Source: Kiritimatiellia bacterium (GTDB lineage: Bacteria > Verrucomicrobiota > Kiritimatiellia > UBA8416 > JABMPJ01). From it: 64,000 bases of DNA. Shown one piece after another: positions 8,558 to 17,869 of this stretch (position 1 is the first letter of the stretch; each line of letters starts with the position of its first letter). The notes beneath the pieces were generated by a model. That model saw only the letters and a list, made by a program, of their open reading frames with translations, made no database searches and was not told the DNA's origin. The position numbers and the translations under genes were made by a program. The stretch covers positions 1 to 64,000 of the forward strand of contig JASLOA010000009.1 of NCBI GenBank assembly GCA_030745755.1. The letters are read 5' to 3'.

Positions 8558-9226
8558 TCATCGCTGAATCGCATCCCACACCGGTCTGCCCAGGAACTCC
8601 GAGAGTGTGGCGGCATCCTCGCGGAGCTTGGTCTTGTTGCCGTGGTCGACGACGTTGATGCGGCTGCCATCCTGCAACACAAGATTTAGCTCGTAACTGT
8701 AGTAAGAGCTCTTATCGCTGCGACAGTACTCGGACAATAGCTGCAGGGCGTGGATGGTTTCCAGTTTGGCGAGATGTTTGATCCGGTTGCTGTCGAATAC
8801 CTCGTCGGGCGCTTTCTTCCCCTTCCAGAAGTAGCCCTTCCGGGTATCAAACACGATCGGCGCCGTCCCGAAGTAGAACATGGCGCCACCTGCGGCCGTG
8901 AAGACAACCCCCACCAGAATCGGCACAATTAACGCCGGTCCCCCCGAAGCCACCCCCTTGGAGATCATCGCAATCGTGAAGCCAACCAGAACGCCAATCC
9001 CAACGAGCAGGAAGATCAGGTAGAACACCTTCGCCCCGGCAGCGGCTCGGAATTCCATGCGGTCGACAGCGGCGACCACCAGTTTGTGTGTCCGGAAACT
9101 CGCCCCGCCGCCTTTCGCCGGCTTCCACTCCGTCTGCATGGCAAGCGGATCCCCAATCGTCGCCGGATCAAACCGGTCTTGCCCCCCCGCCATCATCTTC
9201 AACTTCATCGCCAGCTTCTTCAGCAT
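8558..9226 (-). CDS. Membrane protein of unknown function, two helices
   Basis: I do not recognise this 222-residue protein. It has a basic N-terminus, two membrane helices (about 67-87 and 97-118) and a C-terminal cytoplasmic or periplasmic domain with many charged residues. The domain layout, with VFDTRKGYFWKGKK after the second helix and a stretch on an amino-acid chain of DGSRINVVDHGN, resembles bacterial proteins that read like pleckstrin-type membrane-associated domains, but this is only a shape similarity. AGGAG stands before the ATG. It is isolated between repeat-rich gaps. Confidence 0.7.
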   Translation of the reverse strand: MLKKLAMKLKMMAGGQDRFDPATIGDPLAMQTEWKPAKGGGASFRTHKLVVAAVDRMEFRAAAGAKVFYLIFLLVGIGVLVGFTIAMISKGVASGGPALIVPILVGVVFTAAGGAMFYFGTAPIVFDTRKGYFWKGKKAPDEVFDSNRIKHLAKLETIHALQLLSEYCRSDKSSYYSYELNLVLQDGSRINVVDHGNKTKLREDAATLSEFLGRPVWDAIQR

Positions 9227-9258
9227 CTTCTTCTCCTGGTCCGTGTTATCCCGCCACC

Positions 9259-9757
9259 GAACTTAGATAAGAGGTGTTTGGGTCGCTCAAGCCATTCCCG
9301 GCGATTCTCGCCGGGCTATGACGGAGCACCCCGTTGGGGTGCTTCCAGAACAGCCAGGGGTGAAACCCTCGTTGTTCTGCACATCTTCGACGATAACTTC
9401 TGACGTCCGGGCAAGCCGAAGGCTTGCCAGCCATTAGCCGGTGGTTGATCCCGCGAAGCGGGAGATACCACCGGTCACAATCAGGAATGCGAATTGCATC
9501 CCGGAGGGATGCCAGCGGCCCTTCTGGATCTATACCGATGGCGAGCTCCTCAATTCAACGCTGGCATCCCTCCGGGATGCAATTGATTCACCTTACTATA
9601 ACCGGTGGTGTCGCTACGCTCAACCACCGGCTACCTGCTCACAAGCCTCCGGCTTGTCGCGAAAGCAAGCTGCACGGCCCCAAGATGTGTAGAACAACGA
9701 GGGCGAAACCCCTGGAACACGACGTAACCGAAAGAGCCCTTATCCAAGTGACATTCC
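9259..9757. repeat. Composite cluster of palindromic repeats
   Basis: Most of the 600-base gap 9227-9826 is a chain of hairpins. In order: ACTTAGATAAG (a truncated MITE-like end), a CCGGCGATTCTCGCCGG hairpin at about 9298, GCACCCCGTTGGGGTGC, CAAGCCGAAGGCTTG, a CCGGTGGTTGATCCC palindrome, GCATCCCGGAGGGATGC, its inverted copy near 9565, CCGGTGGT and ACCACCGG arms, CAAGCCTCCGGCTTG, and CTTATCCAAGTGACATTC at 9739-9756 as the far end. The end pair is a decayed version of the element at 8202. No gene is present; short frames here are spurious. Confidence 0.7.
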
Positions 9758-9826
9758 ACACTAGCGACCTTCTTGATACACCGAAAGCACAACATTCGAC
9801 AGGAGAAGCTGACCAGCGTGGTCCTG

Positions 9827-11329
9827 TTAGCGTAGCGACTCGCGGTGTTTGGCGGTGTTCAGCTCTGGACCGACCTTGCGGCGTTTGTACGTCACTTTGT
9901 AGGTCACGGTCCACTTGCGACCCGGTTTCATATCGAGGAAGTACTTCACGTGGTTCTGATCGACCTTTTCGATGCGGCTCTCGACTTCATGCAGATCTAC
10001 GTAGGCGCCGGCTTCGTTCGAGTTCCAATCCTTCGGCTTGCCTTCACTGCCCCACAGGATGACGTTGGCGTTGAAACGGCGCTCGATCTCGGCCTCCACG
10101 TCCATCGGCTTGCCCGAGACGATTTCCTCTTCATAGACGAACGTCTCGTCGTAGTCGAGCAGGTCATAGTAGAGCACCCACTCGTCATCCAGGCGGCGTT
10201 TGTACTGGCGCGCAATGACGTTGGAGATGCCCTGGTCCTTGACGCGCCGAATCATCGTGATATCTGTGTCGGCGCCGACGCTGACTTCAACCCGGTCGCC
10301 GATGGGGACGTATTTCGTGCTCGTGCCACCGACATAGGCCAGGTCTCTGTTGGCATACTCGGAGAAGAGCCGCACCATGCCATCCGGCAGCGGTGAGACC
10401 CCCAGGTTCTCCATATCCGGCAAGTCCTGTTCCTTGCCGCGCTTGTCCAACAGCTTCTTGTTCTTGAAACGATAGTACTTGGTAAACCGTTGCCCGCCAT
10501 CGCGGTCGGTGAGCTTATAGATGGCGGTCAGAGGGACATCCGCCACATCCATGGACACCAGCCGTTTGGGTTCCTGGTGTTTAATGTCCTCGCGACCGGC
10601 GATGGTGAAAATAAAGTACTCGGAGAGACCCTGTTTCTTGACCTGCTTCCTCCTATCGTCGAGATCGTCGTCGGCCGCACACTCGAAGAGCGCTGCCCCC
10701 TCATCGGCAACGAGCATATCCATTTCCGCATAGAGGGCTTGCTTCTTGCCCTTTCTGAACTTCTGCAGTATCTCACCAGTGGGCGCGGGACGACGGGCCA
10801 GGTCCGCAATCTTCTCGACCAGGTTGATCGTGCCCACAACCAGTCGCACCTGCGCGTTGTCATACAACTCGCCGGAGTTGTTATAGACCCGCACATAGCC
10901 CGTCAGACCCATCTCTGTCTCGTCGCTGTTGGCCATGCCCACGTAGTCAGCCTTCCAGGTGATGCCGCTGGTGAAATAGCGGATCTCCACGGGAATCTTG
11001 CCGGCCATCCCGCTGCGGATGTTCCACTGCAGGGCATCGTTGCGACCCGACGGGAAGGTGGTATCCAGCAGGTCCACCTGGTCCACGTGGTCGAGAATGC
11101 GGAAATCGATGCTGGTGGGATCGATCAGCGTGTTGGCCCATGAGAACTGGATGCGGTTGATGCCCGGCTTGACGGTCAGCAGGCGGTGTTCGCGCACCAT
11201 GGTGATGTCTTCGGAGTTGTAGATTGTGAGCTGGGTGCCTTCGCGCGTCGGCAGCGTGACCAGGTCAACGCTCGCGAACGCCGCGGTGGCCAGCATCAGA
11301 AGAAGGAGGGGTGTAGAGGCGTATTTCAT
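9827..11329 (-). CDS. Secreted DUF4139-like protein, paralogue 5
   Basis: A 500-residue exported protein of unknown role. The ATG at 11329 is chosen because it begins a clear signal peptide ending AAFAS; a longer frame to 11488 would run through a repeat element. The mature part is beta-rich: the SWANTLIDPTSIDFRI block, GITWKADYVG (the segment typical of DUF4139), a variable linker of about residues 180-230, then PLPDGMVRLFSEY and a C-terminal TVTYKVTYKRRKVGPELN. It is nearly identical in protein, and in long DNA stretches, to the genes at 12826 and 14376. It is last in the five-gene array. Confidence 0.8.
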   Translation of the reverse strand: MKYASTPLLLLMLATAAFASVDLVTLPTREGTQLTIYNSEDITMVREHRLLTVKPGINRIQFSWANTLIDPTSIDFRILDHVDQVDLLDTTFPSGRNDALQWNIRSGMAGKIPVEIRYFTSGITWKADYVGMANSDETEMGLTGYVRVYNNSGELYDNAQVRLVVGTINLVEKIADLARRPAPTGEILQKFRKGKKQALYAEMDMLVADEGAALFECAADDDLDDRRKQVKKQGLSEYFIFTIAGREDIKHQEPKRLVSMDVADVPLTAIYKLTDRDGGQRFTKYYRFKNKKLLDKRGKEQDLPDMENLGVSPLPDGMVRLFSEYANRDLAYVGGTSTKYVPIGDRVEVSVGADTDITMIRRVKDQGISNVIARQYKRRLDDEWVLYYDLLDYDETFVYEEEIVSGKPMDVEAEIERRFNANVILWGSEGKPKDWNSNEAGAYVDLHEVESRIEKVDQNHVKYFLDMKPGRKWTVTYKVTYKRRKVGPELNTAKHRESLR

Positions 11330-11358
11330 GAGGGTCCGGGGGTAAGAGATTTGACGTT

Positions 11359-11490
11359 GAATGGCACTTGGATAGACCTTGTCCGAAGAGGGCTGGTAGG
11401 GCCCGTACTCCGTGCGGGCCCTACCTCCTGTTTCCAGCCCTTTTGCATATGCTGACCCTTTTTCAGAGAAGGTCCAACTAAGTGCCATTC
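11359..11490. mobile_element. MITE-like element inside the DUF4139 array
   Basis: Ends are GAATGGCACTTGGATAGACC at 11359 and its inverted counterpart finishing AAGTGCCATTC at 11490; the 22-base ends differ at three positions. Between them is a perfect hairpin, GGTAGGGCCCG at 11395-11405 with CGGGCCCTACC at 11415-11425. Removing the 132-base element would leave a 40-base gap, close to the 38 and 46 bases between neighbouring array genes, which suggests insertion into an existing operon. No target duplication is obvious. Confidence 0.7.
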
Positions 11491-11501
11491 GGTTTTGGCG
11501 T

Positions 11502-12779
11502 TCAATCCTTGTAAACGATCGGTTCTACGTTATGGCGACGGTGCTTGCGTAGAATCGTCACGAAGAGGTCGTACTTCTTCTTGATTGTCGTCGGGGGCAA
11601 GTCGATCTCGAACTCCACGTTGTTCACATCGATCCGTTTTGCGAGGAACATCTTATCGTGCGGAATAACCTTCTCGGTGACGTCGTTGCGCTCGCCGAGG
11701 ATCTCTTTCATCTCCACGTTCTCGATAATCCATTCGCCATCCACATGCTCCTGGATCGTCAGCGGCACCGGAATGGGCTCACCGTTGGCGGTCTTGAAGT
11801 TCTGGAGCCGATAGCGGAAGCGCGTGCGCTGATGTCTGAAGCGCGGATGCGTAACCGTCCGTTCCCCATTCATCAGAATGCGCGGGCAGGTCAGTTCGTC
11901 GACCACCTTGCGTGGCCCGCCTTTCGGCTGCATCGTGAAGCGCTCGACCTTGACATCCTGGGCCACCCCAACATAGAGGTCCAGCTTGGCGAACAGCGGT
12001 GTATACGCCCCCCAGTCTTCACCCAGAAATGCCTGGCTGCGGACGGAGTCATCGTCGGACTTCGGTTCCTTGATGAACAACCGGACCTTGCCGCGCGGCA
12101 GCGGGAACTCGCCCATGTTGTTCTCCTTGTCGTTCAAGAGCCGGTAATACATGCGCGTCCGCTTCTGGTCGACCGTCGGGTCGAACACAAACCGCTTCTC
12201 AATCGGCACCGCTGTGAACTTCGAGGCCAGCATGCGCTTGCGCTCGCCGTTCTTGAAGTAGCGGACCGTGGTCTTGCCCACACCGGGCTGTACCGTGCAT
12301 TTGCCAAAATCCTCACCGGAGGTGTTCTGGACGGTCATGTAGGTCTGGAGCAACAGTGACTTCTCATCATTCTCCACGATGCCCTGGTAGCTCGCCGAGG
12401 CCGACATGTTCCCGATCAGGTAGGAGATGCGAATGACTGCGGGACCGGCGTTGGCGGCACTCACGGTCCAGTACAGCGCATTCTCATTGTTCGGGTAGTT
12501 GGTGTTGAGGACGTTGACATCACCGTCGGCCTTGATGACGCGGAACACGATGGAATCCTTGTCGATGCCGATATTGGCCCATGAGAAGTCCACCTGGTTG
12601 CGCCCCTGCTGCAGGTTGACGGTTCGTTCCTCCTCAACCAGTGTGAAGCGGCCATTCTTGATGTCGACTCGCACGGTTTCCCGTTCGGGCAGTGTCGTTA
12701 GTTTGATTCTGGCCTGGGCGGGTATGCTCAGCATTCCCACCAGCGCTCCCACCAGCCCTGTTATGACGATCCGTTTCAT
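11502..12779 (-). CDS. Secreted DUF4139-like protein, divergent paralogue 4
   Basis: A 425-residue exported protein with a signal peptide ending AQA at about residue 23. The order of blocks is the same as in its neighbours: a short beta motif RFTLVEEERTV, DFSWANIGIDKDSIVFRV, a SYLIGNMSASASYQG equivalent of the GITWKADY segment, PLPRGKVRLFIKEP, and a closing ILRKHRRHNVEP. It is much less similar than the three close copies and lacks the variable linker. AAGGAG precedes the ATG at a good distance. Function is unknown; co-location suggests it works with the other array members at the cell surface. Confidence 0.8.
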   Translation of the reverse strand: MKRIVITGLVGALVGMLSIPAQARIKLTTLPERETVRVDIKNGRFTLVEEERTVNLQQGRNQVDFSWANIGIDKDSIVFRVIKADGDVNVLNTNYPNNENALYWTVSAANAGPAVIRISYLIGNMSASASYQGIVENDEKSLLLQTYMTVQNTSGEDFGKCTVQPGVGKTTVRYFKNGERKRMLASKFTAVPIEKRFVFDPTVDQKRTRMYYRLLNDKENNMGEFPLPRGKVRLFIKEPKSDDDSVRSQAFLGEDWGAYTPLFAKLDLYVGVAQDVKVERFTMQPKGGPRKVVDELTCPRILMNGERTVTHPRFRHQRTRFRYRLQNFKTANGEPIPVPLTIQEHVDGEWIIENVEMKEILGERNDVTEKVIPHDKMFLAKRIDVNNVEFEIDLPPTTIKKKYDLFVTILRKHRRHNVEPIVYKD

Positions 12780-12825
12780 GATGCTCTCTCCTTGCTGTTT
12801 GTTTGATTCTCCTGCGTGCCGCCGG

Positions 12826-14337
12826 TTAGCGCAGCGGCTCCCGTCGTTTCTCCTGGTTCAGTTCCGGCCCCACGTTACGGTGCTTGTAGGTCACCGTATA
12901 GGTCAGCACCCAACGCTGTCCCGGCCGGGTGTCCAAAAAGTATTTCACATGGTTCTGATCGACCTTCTCGATCCGGCTCTCGATCTCGTGCATATCCACA
13001 TAGGCACCCGCGATATCGGCATCCCAGCCCCTCGGCTTGCCCTCGCTGCCCCACAAGGTCACGTCCTTCGCAAACCGGCGCTCGACCTCCAGTTTCGCGT
13101 CCACCGCCTTGCCGGAAACAATCTCCTCCTCGTACACAAAGGTCTCGTCGTAGTCGATGTGGTCGTAGTACATGACCCAGTGGTCATCGATGCGCCGCTT
13201 ATACTGCCGCGAGACGACATTCTCGATACGCTGATCCTTCAGGCGGCGCATCATCGTGATATCACTGTCGCGCCCGACGTTCACTTCGACGCGATCCCCG
13301 ATCGGCACATACTTGGTGGCCGTTCCGCCGACATAGGCCAGGTCCTGGTTGTCGTACTCGGAGAAGAGCCGCACCATGCCATCCGGCAGCGGCGACTCAC
13401 CCAGGTTTTCCATGGCCGACAGCTTCTTCTCAGCCCCGGCATCGTCGAGGAGCTTCTTGTTCTTGAAGCGGTAGTACTTGGTGAAGAACTGACCACCGTC
13501 CCGGTCCGTCAACTTGTAGATCGGCGCCAGGGGCACATCCGTTATCTTCATCGACACCAGCCGTTTGGGTTCCTTGTTCTTAATGTCCTCGCGGCCTTCA
13601 ATCGTGAAGAGGAAGTACTCGGACAGGCCCTGCTTCCTGACGTCTTTGGCTTTGTCCTGCTTCATGCCGCCGTTTAGCATGCGCGATTCACGTGCCCGGG
13701 AGTAGCTCTCGGCCTTCTCGAGAAATGCCCTCCGCATGGCCGGCTTGGCCGCGGGAGGGGCCGCCGGATAGGGCACCCCGGGCGGGGGGCGACTCGCGAG
13801 GTCGGCGATCTTCTCAACCAGGTTGATATTTCCCACGACCAACCGCACCTCGGCATTGTCGTAGAGCTCCCCGGAATTGTTCAAGACCCGCACATAGCCC
13901 GTCAGCCCCATCTTGTCTTCGCCCTGGTTGGCAATCCCCACATAGTCAGCCTTCCAGGTGATGCCACTCGTAAAATAGCGAATCTCCACAGGAATCTTGC
14001 CGGCCATGCCGCTGCGGATGTTCCACTGCAACGCATCGTTGCGACCCGACGGGAAGGTGGTATCCAGCAGGTCCACCTTGTCCACGTGGTCGAGAATGCG
14101 GAAATCGATGCTGGTGGGATCGATCAGCGTGTTGGCCCAGGAAAACTGGATGCGGTTGATGCCCGGCTTGACTGTCAACAGCCGGTGTTCGCGCACCATC
14201 GTGATGTCTTCGGAGTTGTAGATTGTGAGCTGGGTGCCTTCGCGGCGGGGAAGCGTGACCAGGTCCACGGCCCCGAAAAGACTCATCGTGGAGTTGGCGA
14301 ATAGCAGGACGATTAACGCAATGCTTCGTGCTTTCAT
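12826..14337 (-). CDS. Secreted DUF4139-like protein, paralogue 3
   Basis: A 503-residue exported protein. The ATG at 14337 follows AGGAG by six bases and starts a signal peptide ending FGA; longer frames upstream only read the antiphase end of the previous gene. It shares the SWANTLIDPTSIDFRI, GITWKADYVG, PLPDGMVRLFSEY and VTLWGSEGKP blocks with paralogues 2 and 5. The linker at about 185-240 differs and is Pro/Ala-rich then basic. The gap to paralogue 2 is 38 bases and to paralogue 4 is 46 bases, consistent with one transcript. Function unknown. Confidence 0.8.
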   Translation of the reverse strand: MKARSIALIVLLFANSTMSLFGAVDLVTLPRREGTQLTIYNSEDITMVREHRLLTVKPGINRIQFSWANTLIDPTSIDFRILDHVDKVDLLDTTFPSGRNDALQWNIRSGMAGKIPVEIRYFTSGITWKADYVGIANQGEDKMGLTGYVRVLNNSGELYDNAEVRLVVGNINLVEKIADLASRPPPGVPYPAAPPAAKPAMRRAFLEKAESYSRARESRMLNGGMKQDKAKDVRKQGLSEYFLFTIEGREDIKNKEPKRLVSMKITDVPLAPIYKLTDRDGGQFFTKYYRFKNKKLLDDAGAEKKLSAMENLGESPLPDGMVRLFSEYDNQDLAYVGGTATKYVPIGDRVEVNVGRDSDITMMRRLKDQRIENVVSRQYKRRIDDHWVMYYDHIDYDETFVYEEEIVSGKAVDAKLEVERRFAKDVTLWGSEGKPRGWDADIAGAYVDMHEIESRIEKVDQNHVKYFLDTRPGQRWVLTYTVTYKHRNVGPELNQEKRREPLR

Positions 14338-14375
14338 GGTGCTCCTTCTGCCTCTTGAACGGCAGCGCGGCTCTG

Positions 14376-15872
14376 TCACAGACGCTCTCTTCGCTTCTCC
14401 GGGTTCAGCTCCGGACCGACCTTGCGACGCTTGTACGTCACTTTGTAGGTCACGGTCCACTTGCGGCCCGGCTTCATATCGAGGAAATACTTCACGTGAT
14501 TCTGATCGACCTTCTCAATGCGGCTCTCGACCTCGTGCAGGTCCACGTAGGCGCCTGCCTCGTCCGAGTCCCAATCCTTCGGTTTGCCCTCGCTGCCCCA
14601 CAGGATGACGTTGGCATCGAAGCGGCGTTCGATCTCGGCCTCCACGTCCATCGGCTTGCCCGAGACGATCTCTTCTTCGTAGACAAAGGTCTCGTCGTAG
14701 TCGAGCAGGTCGTAGTACATCACGAACTCATCATTGATGCGCCGCTTGTACTGCCGCGCGATGACATTCGAGATGCCCTGGTCCTTGACGCGCCGAATCA
14801 TCGTGATGTCCGTGTCGGCGCCCACACTGACCTCAACCCGGTCGCCGATGGGCACGTACTTCGTCGTGGTGCCGCCGACATAGGCCAGGTCTTTGTTGGC
14901 GTACTCGGAGAAGAGCCGCACCATGCCATCCGGCAGCGGGGAGAGACCCAGATTCTTCATGTCCGGCAGGTCCTGTTCCTTGCCGCGCCTGTCCAGTAGC
15001 TTCTTGTTCTTGAAGCGGAAGTACTTGGTGAACTGTCTTCCGCCGGTCCGGTCGGAGAGCTTGTAGATCGCCTTGAGCGGAACGCCATCAACGTTCAGAG
15101 CCACCAGGCGTTTGGGCTCCTTGTTCTTGATGTCCTGACGGCCCGCAATCGTGAAGAGGAAGTATTCTGACAACCCCTGCTTCACCACCTTCGGCGGCCG
15201 TTTGGCCGGCGCTGACGTCGCGGGCATTGCCTCACAGCTCAATGCCACGGCCTTACTGAAGTCCCTGCGCATCACCTCGCGCTCCTCTTCAGGGCGATCG
15301 GCATACCCCCTGCCCCCTTTGCCCGGTGCAGGGCGACGGGCCAGGTCCGCGATCTTCTCGACCAGGTTGATCGTGCCCACAACCAGTCGCACCTGCGCGT
15401 TGTCATACAACTCACCAGAGTTGTTATAGACCCGCACATAGCCCGTGAGACCCATCTCGTCTTCGTCGCCATTGGCCATGCCCACGTAGTCGGCCTTCCA
15501 GGTGATGCCGCTGGTGAAATAGCGGATCTCCACGGGGACCTTGCCGCCCATGCGGCTATTGATGTTCCACTGCAACGCATCATTGCGCCCTGACGGGAAC
15601 GTGGTATCCAGAAGATCCACCTTATCCACGTGGTCGAGGATACGGAAATCGATACTGGTGGGATCGATCAGTGTATTGGCCCAGGAGAACTGGATGCGGT
15701 TGATGCCCGGCTTAACCGTCAGCAGGCGATTCTCGCGCACCATGGTGATGTCTTCCGAGTTATAGATCGTGAGCTGGGTGCTCTCACGCGTCGGCAGCGT
15801 GACCAGGTCAACACTCGCGAACGCCGCGGTGGCCAGCATCAGAAGCACAACAATGGGCAAATACCGTCTCAT
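14376..15872 (-). CDS. Secreted DUF4139-like protein, paralogue 2
   Basis: A 498-residue exported protein. The ATG at 15872 follows GGAG and starts the signal MRRYLPIVVLLMLATAAFA. The mature protein is almost the same as paralogue 5 outside the linker at about 180-230, where this copy is Gly/Arg/Glu-rich. The closing segment YKVTYKRRKVGPELNPEKR is shared. Long runs of DNA around 15640-15830 match 11080-11270 with few differences, including third codon positions, which implies recent duplication or gene conversion. Function unknown. Confidence 0.8.
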   Translation of the reverse strand: MRRYLPIVVLLMLATAAFASVDLVTLPTRESTQLTIYNSEDITMVRENRLLTVKPGINRIQFSWANTLIDPTSIDFRILDHVDKVDLLDTTFPSGRNDALQWNINSRMGGKVPVEIRYFTSGITWKADYVGMANGDEDEMGLTGYVRVYNNSGELYDNAQVRLVVGTINLVEKIADLARRPAPGKGGRGYADRPEEEREVMRRDFSKAVALSCEAMPATSAPAKRPPKVVKQGLSEYFLFTIAGRQDIKNKEPKRLVALNVDGVPLKAIYKLSDRTGGRQFTKYFRFKNKKLLDRRGKEQDLPDMKNLGLSPLPDGMVRLFSEYANKDLAYVGGTTTKYVPIGDRVEVSVGADTDITMIRRVKDQGISNVIARQYKRRINDEFVMYYDLLDYDETFVYEEEIVSGKPMDVEAEIERRFDANVILWGSEGKPKDWDSDEAGAYVDLHEVESRIEKVDQNHVKYFLDMKPGRKWTVTYKVTYKRRKVGPELNPEKRRERL

Positions 15873-16076
15873 AGAGCTCTCCTTCATCGTGCCTTCTATA
15901 CATCTTTGCAGCATCCGTGACACCCTTTCTTTTCCAGTCTTCATACACCTGAGACGCTTGTCGGGTAGGGTTTGTTCCAAGAAAAGTGGTCTTTCCGGTT
16001 CTTCCAGGGCGTGCGTATGTAATGGCCTCCTTGGGCTACACCAGCCCCACCGCATGCCCCCTCTTCGGACACGCAC

Positions 16077-17675
16077 CTACCGCGACGGCACATAACGTTC
16101 ATAGCGATAGGTGAGCACTTTGGACTCCCCCGGCTTGAGGGCGATGGTCCACTCGAGCGTCCCGCAGCGTTCCTGCAGCTTGAGACGGGTGGTATCGACG
16201 GACAGGCGTCCCTCGTCGGAGGCCGACAGCGGCTTTCCGGGCGCCGCAGCGGTCACCACCACCGTGGCAGTCCGTTTCTCGAAGTTCTTCACCATCAGCG
16301 TCCCTTCCAGGGTGACGAGATCAAGGTAGTAGTTGTGCGAGGGGGAGTGTGCCTTGAGCTTACGTTCGACCTCTGACTCGGACGTCTCATGCGCCACATT
16401 GATCGCGGTTGTCACCCGCAGTTCGGCCCGTCCGCCCAGGGGAGTATAGTGCAACAGGTCCTCGGTGAGCGGGCGGTCCCCGTCCACGCCGAGGCATGGG
16501 CCCGTGGTCCAAGCGGTGCCGGTGTCGTTGCGCAACACAAGATAATGATCCATACGCTGCGCCGTATTCCATCGGTAGATGTGCGAGAACTTGATGGTCT
16601 TGACGAACAGGGTCACGATCGCCTTCTCGCCCCGACGCACCGTGAGATCTTTCTTGGTAAAGACCGTGTAATCCGTCGCGGCCGGCCCCGTCATTTGCGG
16701 CAGATTCCCCATGGCCCGTCCCAAGTCGCCCGGCCCGCCCCCGATGGCGCGGTCCACCACGCGATCACCCGAAAGAAACTGCGGCGCTCCCGCCAGGTTG
16801 GAGACGACGGCGGCCCGGTTCATGATCTGACTTGTAATCTGGGGCGGGGCCACGGCCGCGCCGATGCTCTTGATCTTCTGTCCCACGGCCACCGGCGCCA
16901 GGTAGTCTGTATGCACAAAATGCGGCACACCGACCACAAAGTTGACGTCGCAGTGGACCAGGTCCTCCGCCTCATTGACCAGGGTTCCGCGCAGCGTCAG
17001 TTCCGCCGTATCCTCATCGATCATCTTCATGGTGTACTCGGGCAGCCAGGTGATCCCTTTCTGTAGATGTGCCATGCCGACGGTTGCCTTGGCGGGCACC
17101 TTCTTGTCATCCGCCGCCACGTGAATCCGAAGGGGCAGTTCCAGGATCTGCAGTTTTGTGATCTCGGCGAGGGGAACGGCGAAGCTGTTGCTCTCGCTCT
17201 CCAGGATGGCGTACTCGGGCCCCACCGACACCAGTGTACCGGCGGCGGTGCGGGTCTGTCCGCCGCGCATGGTGGTGAGTGAGACCTTGATGTGTTGACA
17301 GGCCTCAAGGCGCTCGCGCCGTGTCGCGATATCGTCGGCCGCGTCATGGCCATCGAACTCCACGATTTCGCCCGGGCCGGATCCGACGATGTCGACGAGC
17401 TGTTTGTCGTCGGTGGTATAGACCGCCAATGTGCCGAACGCGGCCGGCGGTGCGTGGGGCGCCACGCACCATCCGTCACGCAGCTCGACCTCATCCTCGC
17501 GAATGAAGAAGCCCAGTCCGTTCTTGAATACGGCCACGGATCTGACCTTGGGATTCCAGAGATGTGGATTGGTCGGGTCCTTCTCTGTGGCCTGCGACCG
17601 GCTCGCCGGCACCAAGGCCAAGGCGACGATGGTGACGACAATACTGACGGCGGTGTTGTATCTGACTGCACGCAT
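16077..17675 (-). CDS. Secreted DUF4139-like protein, paralogue 1 (array head)
   Basis: A 532-residue exported protein. The ATG at 17675 follows GGAGGG by six bases and starts a signal peptide ending SQA. It has an RSVAVFKNGLGFFIRE N-terminal block, a KGITWLPEYTM segment typical of DUF4139, a Gly/Pro-rich low-conservation linker near 280-330, and a C-terminal EWTIALKPGESKVLTYRYE characteristic of the family. It is only distantly related to the other four. The 204 bases after it may hold a second promoter for the rest of the array. Family members in other bacteria are also unassigned. Confidence 0.8.
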   Translation of the reverse strand: MRAVRYNTAVSIVVTIVALALVPASRSQATEKDPTNPHLWNPKVRSVAVFKNGLGFFIREDEVELRDGWCVAPHAPPAAFGTLAVYTTDDKQLVDIVGSGPGEIVEFDGHDAADDIATRRERLEACQHIKVSLTTMRGGQTRTAAGTLVSVGPEYAILESESNSFAVPLAEITKLQILELPLRIHVAADDKKVPAKATVGMAHLQKGITWLPEYTMKMIDEDTAELTLRGTLVNEAEDLVHCDVNFVVGVPHFVHTDYLAPVAVGQKIKSIGAAVAPPQITSQIMNRAAVVSNLAGAPQFLSGDRVVDRAIGGGPGDLGRAMGNLPQMTGPAATDYTVFTKKDLTVRRGEKAIVTLFVKTIKFSHIYRWNTAQRMDHYLVLRNDTGTAWTTGPCLGVDGDRPLTEDLLHYTPLGGRAELRVTTAINVAHETSESEVERKLKAHSPSHNYYLDLVTLEGTLMVKNFEKRTATVVVTAAAPGKPLSASDEGRLSVDTTRLKLQERCGTLEWTIALKPGESKVLTYRYERYVPSR

Positions 17676-17805
17676 GGTGCTCCCTCCTGTTGTGTTGTTG
17701 GGAGCCATCATCGCACACCCGTCGCCACACGTGTGTAACAGCCCTGTAACAAGAGACCCCACCCACGCAGTCCACCTCGAGGGGTCGCGTGGAAGCCTTC
17801 AGCGT

Positions 17806-17841
17806 GGTCCAGATTGCTGGTCCAGATTGCTGTAGATTGCT
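17806..17841. repeat. 13-bp tandem repeat in divergent promoter region
   Basis: GGTCCAGATTGCT occurs twice in direct succession (17806-17818 and 17819-17831), followed by a partial copy GTAGATTGCT (17832-17841). It lies between the DUF4139 array, read leftward, and the antiporter, read rightward, so it may be a multi-site operator for either unit. There is no protein candidate for binding. Confidence 0.6.
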
Positions 17842-17869
17842 CTTGGCCCGCTGGCGCCGCCCCTCTAAA

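Noticed and set aside
9400-9700. CRISPR-like repeat chain
   Set aside because: The units are palindromes of different sequence with no regular spacer length and no cas genes nearby.
9424-10062. Plus-strand frame of about 210 codons beginning in the repeat cluster
   Set aside because: It translates palindromic repeats and then the antisense of the DUF4139 gene end; Arg/Ser-rich with no family.
17789-17869. Upstream extension of the antiporter gene
   Set aside because: It would translate the 13-base tandem repeats and precedes the first membrane helix without a ribosome site.
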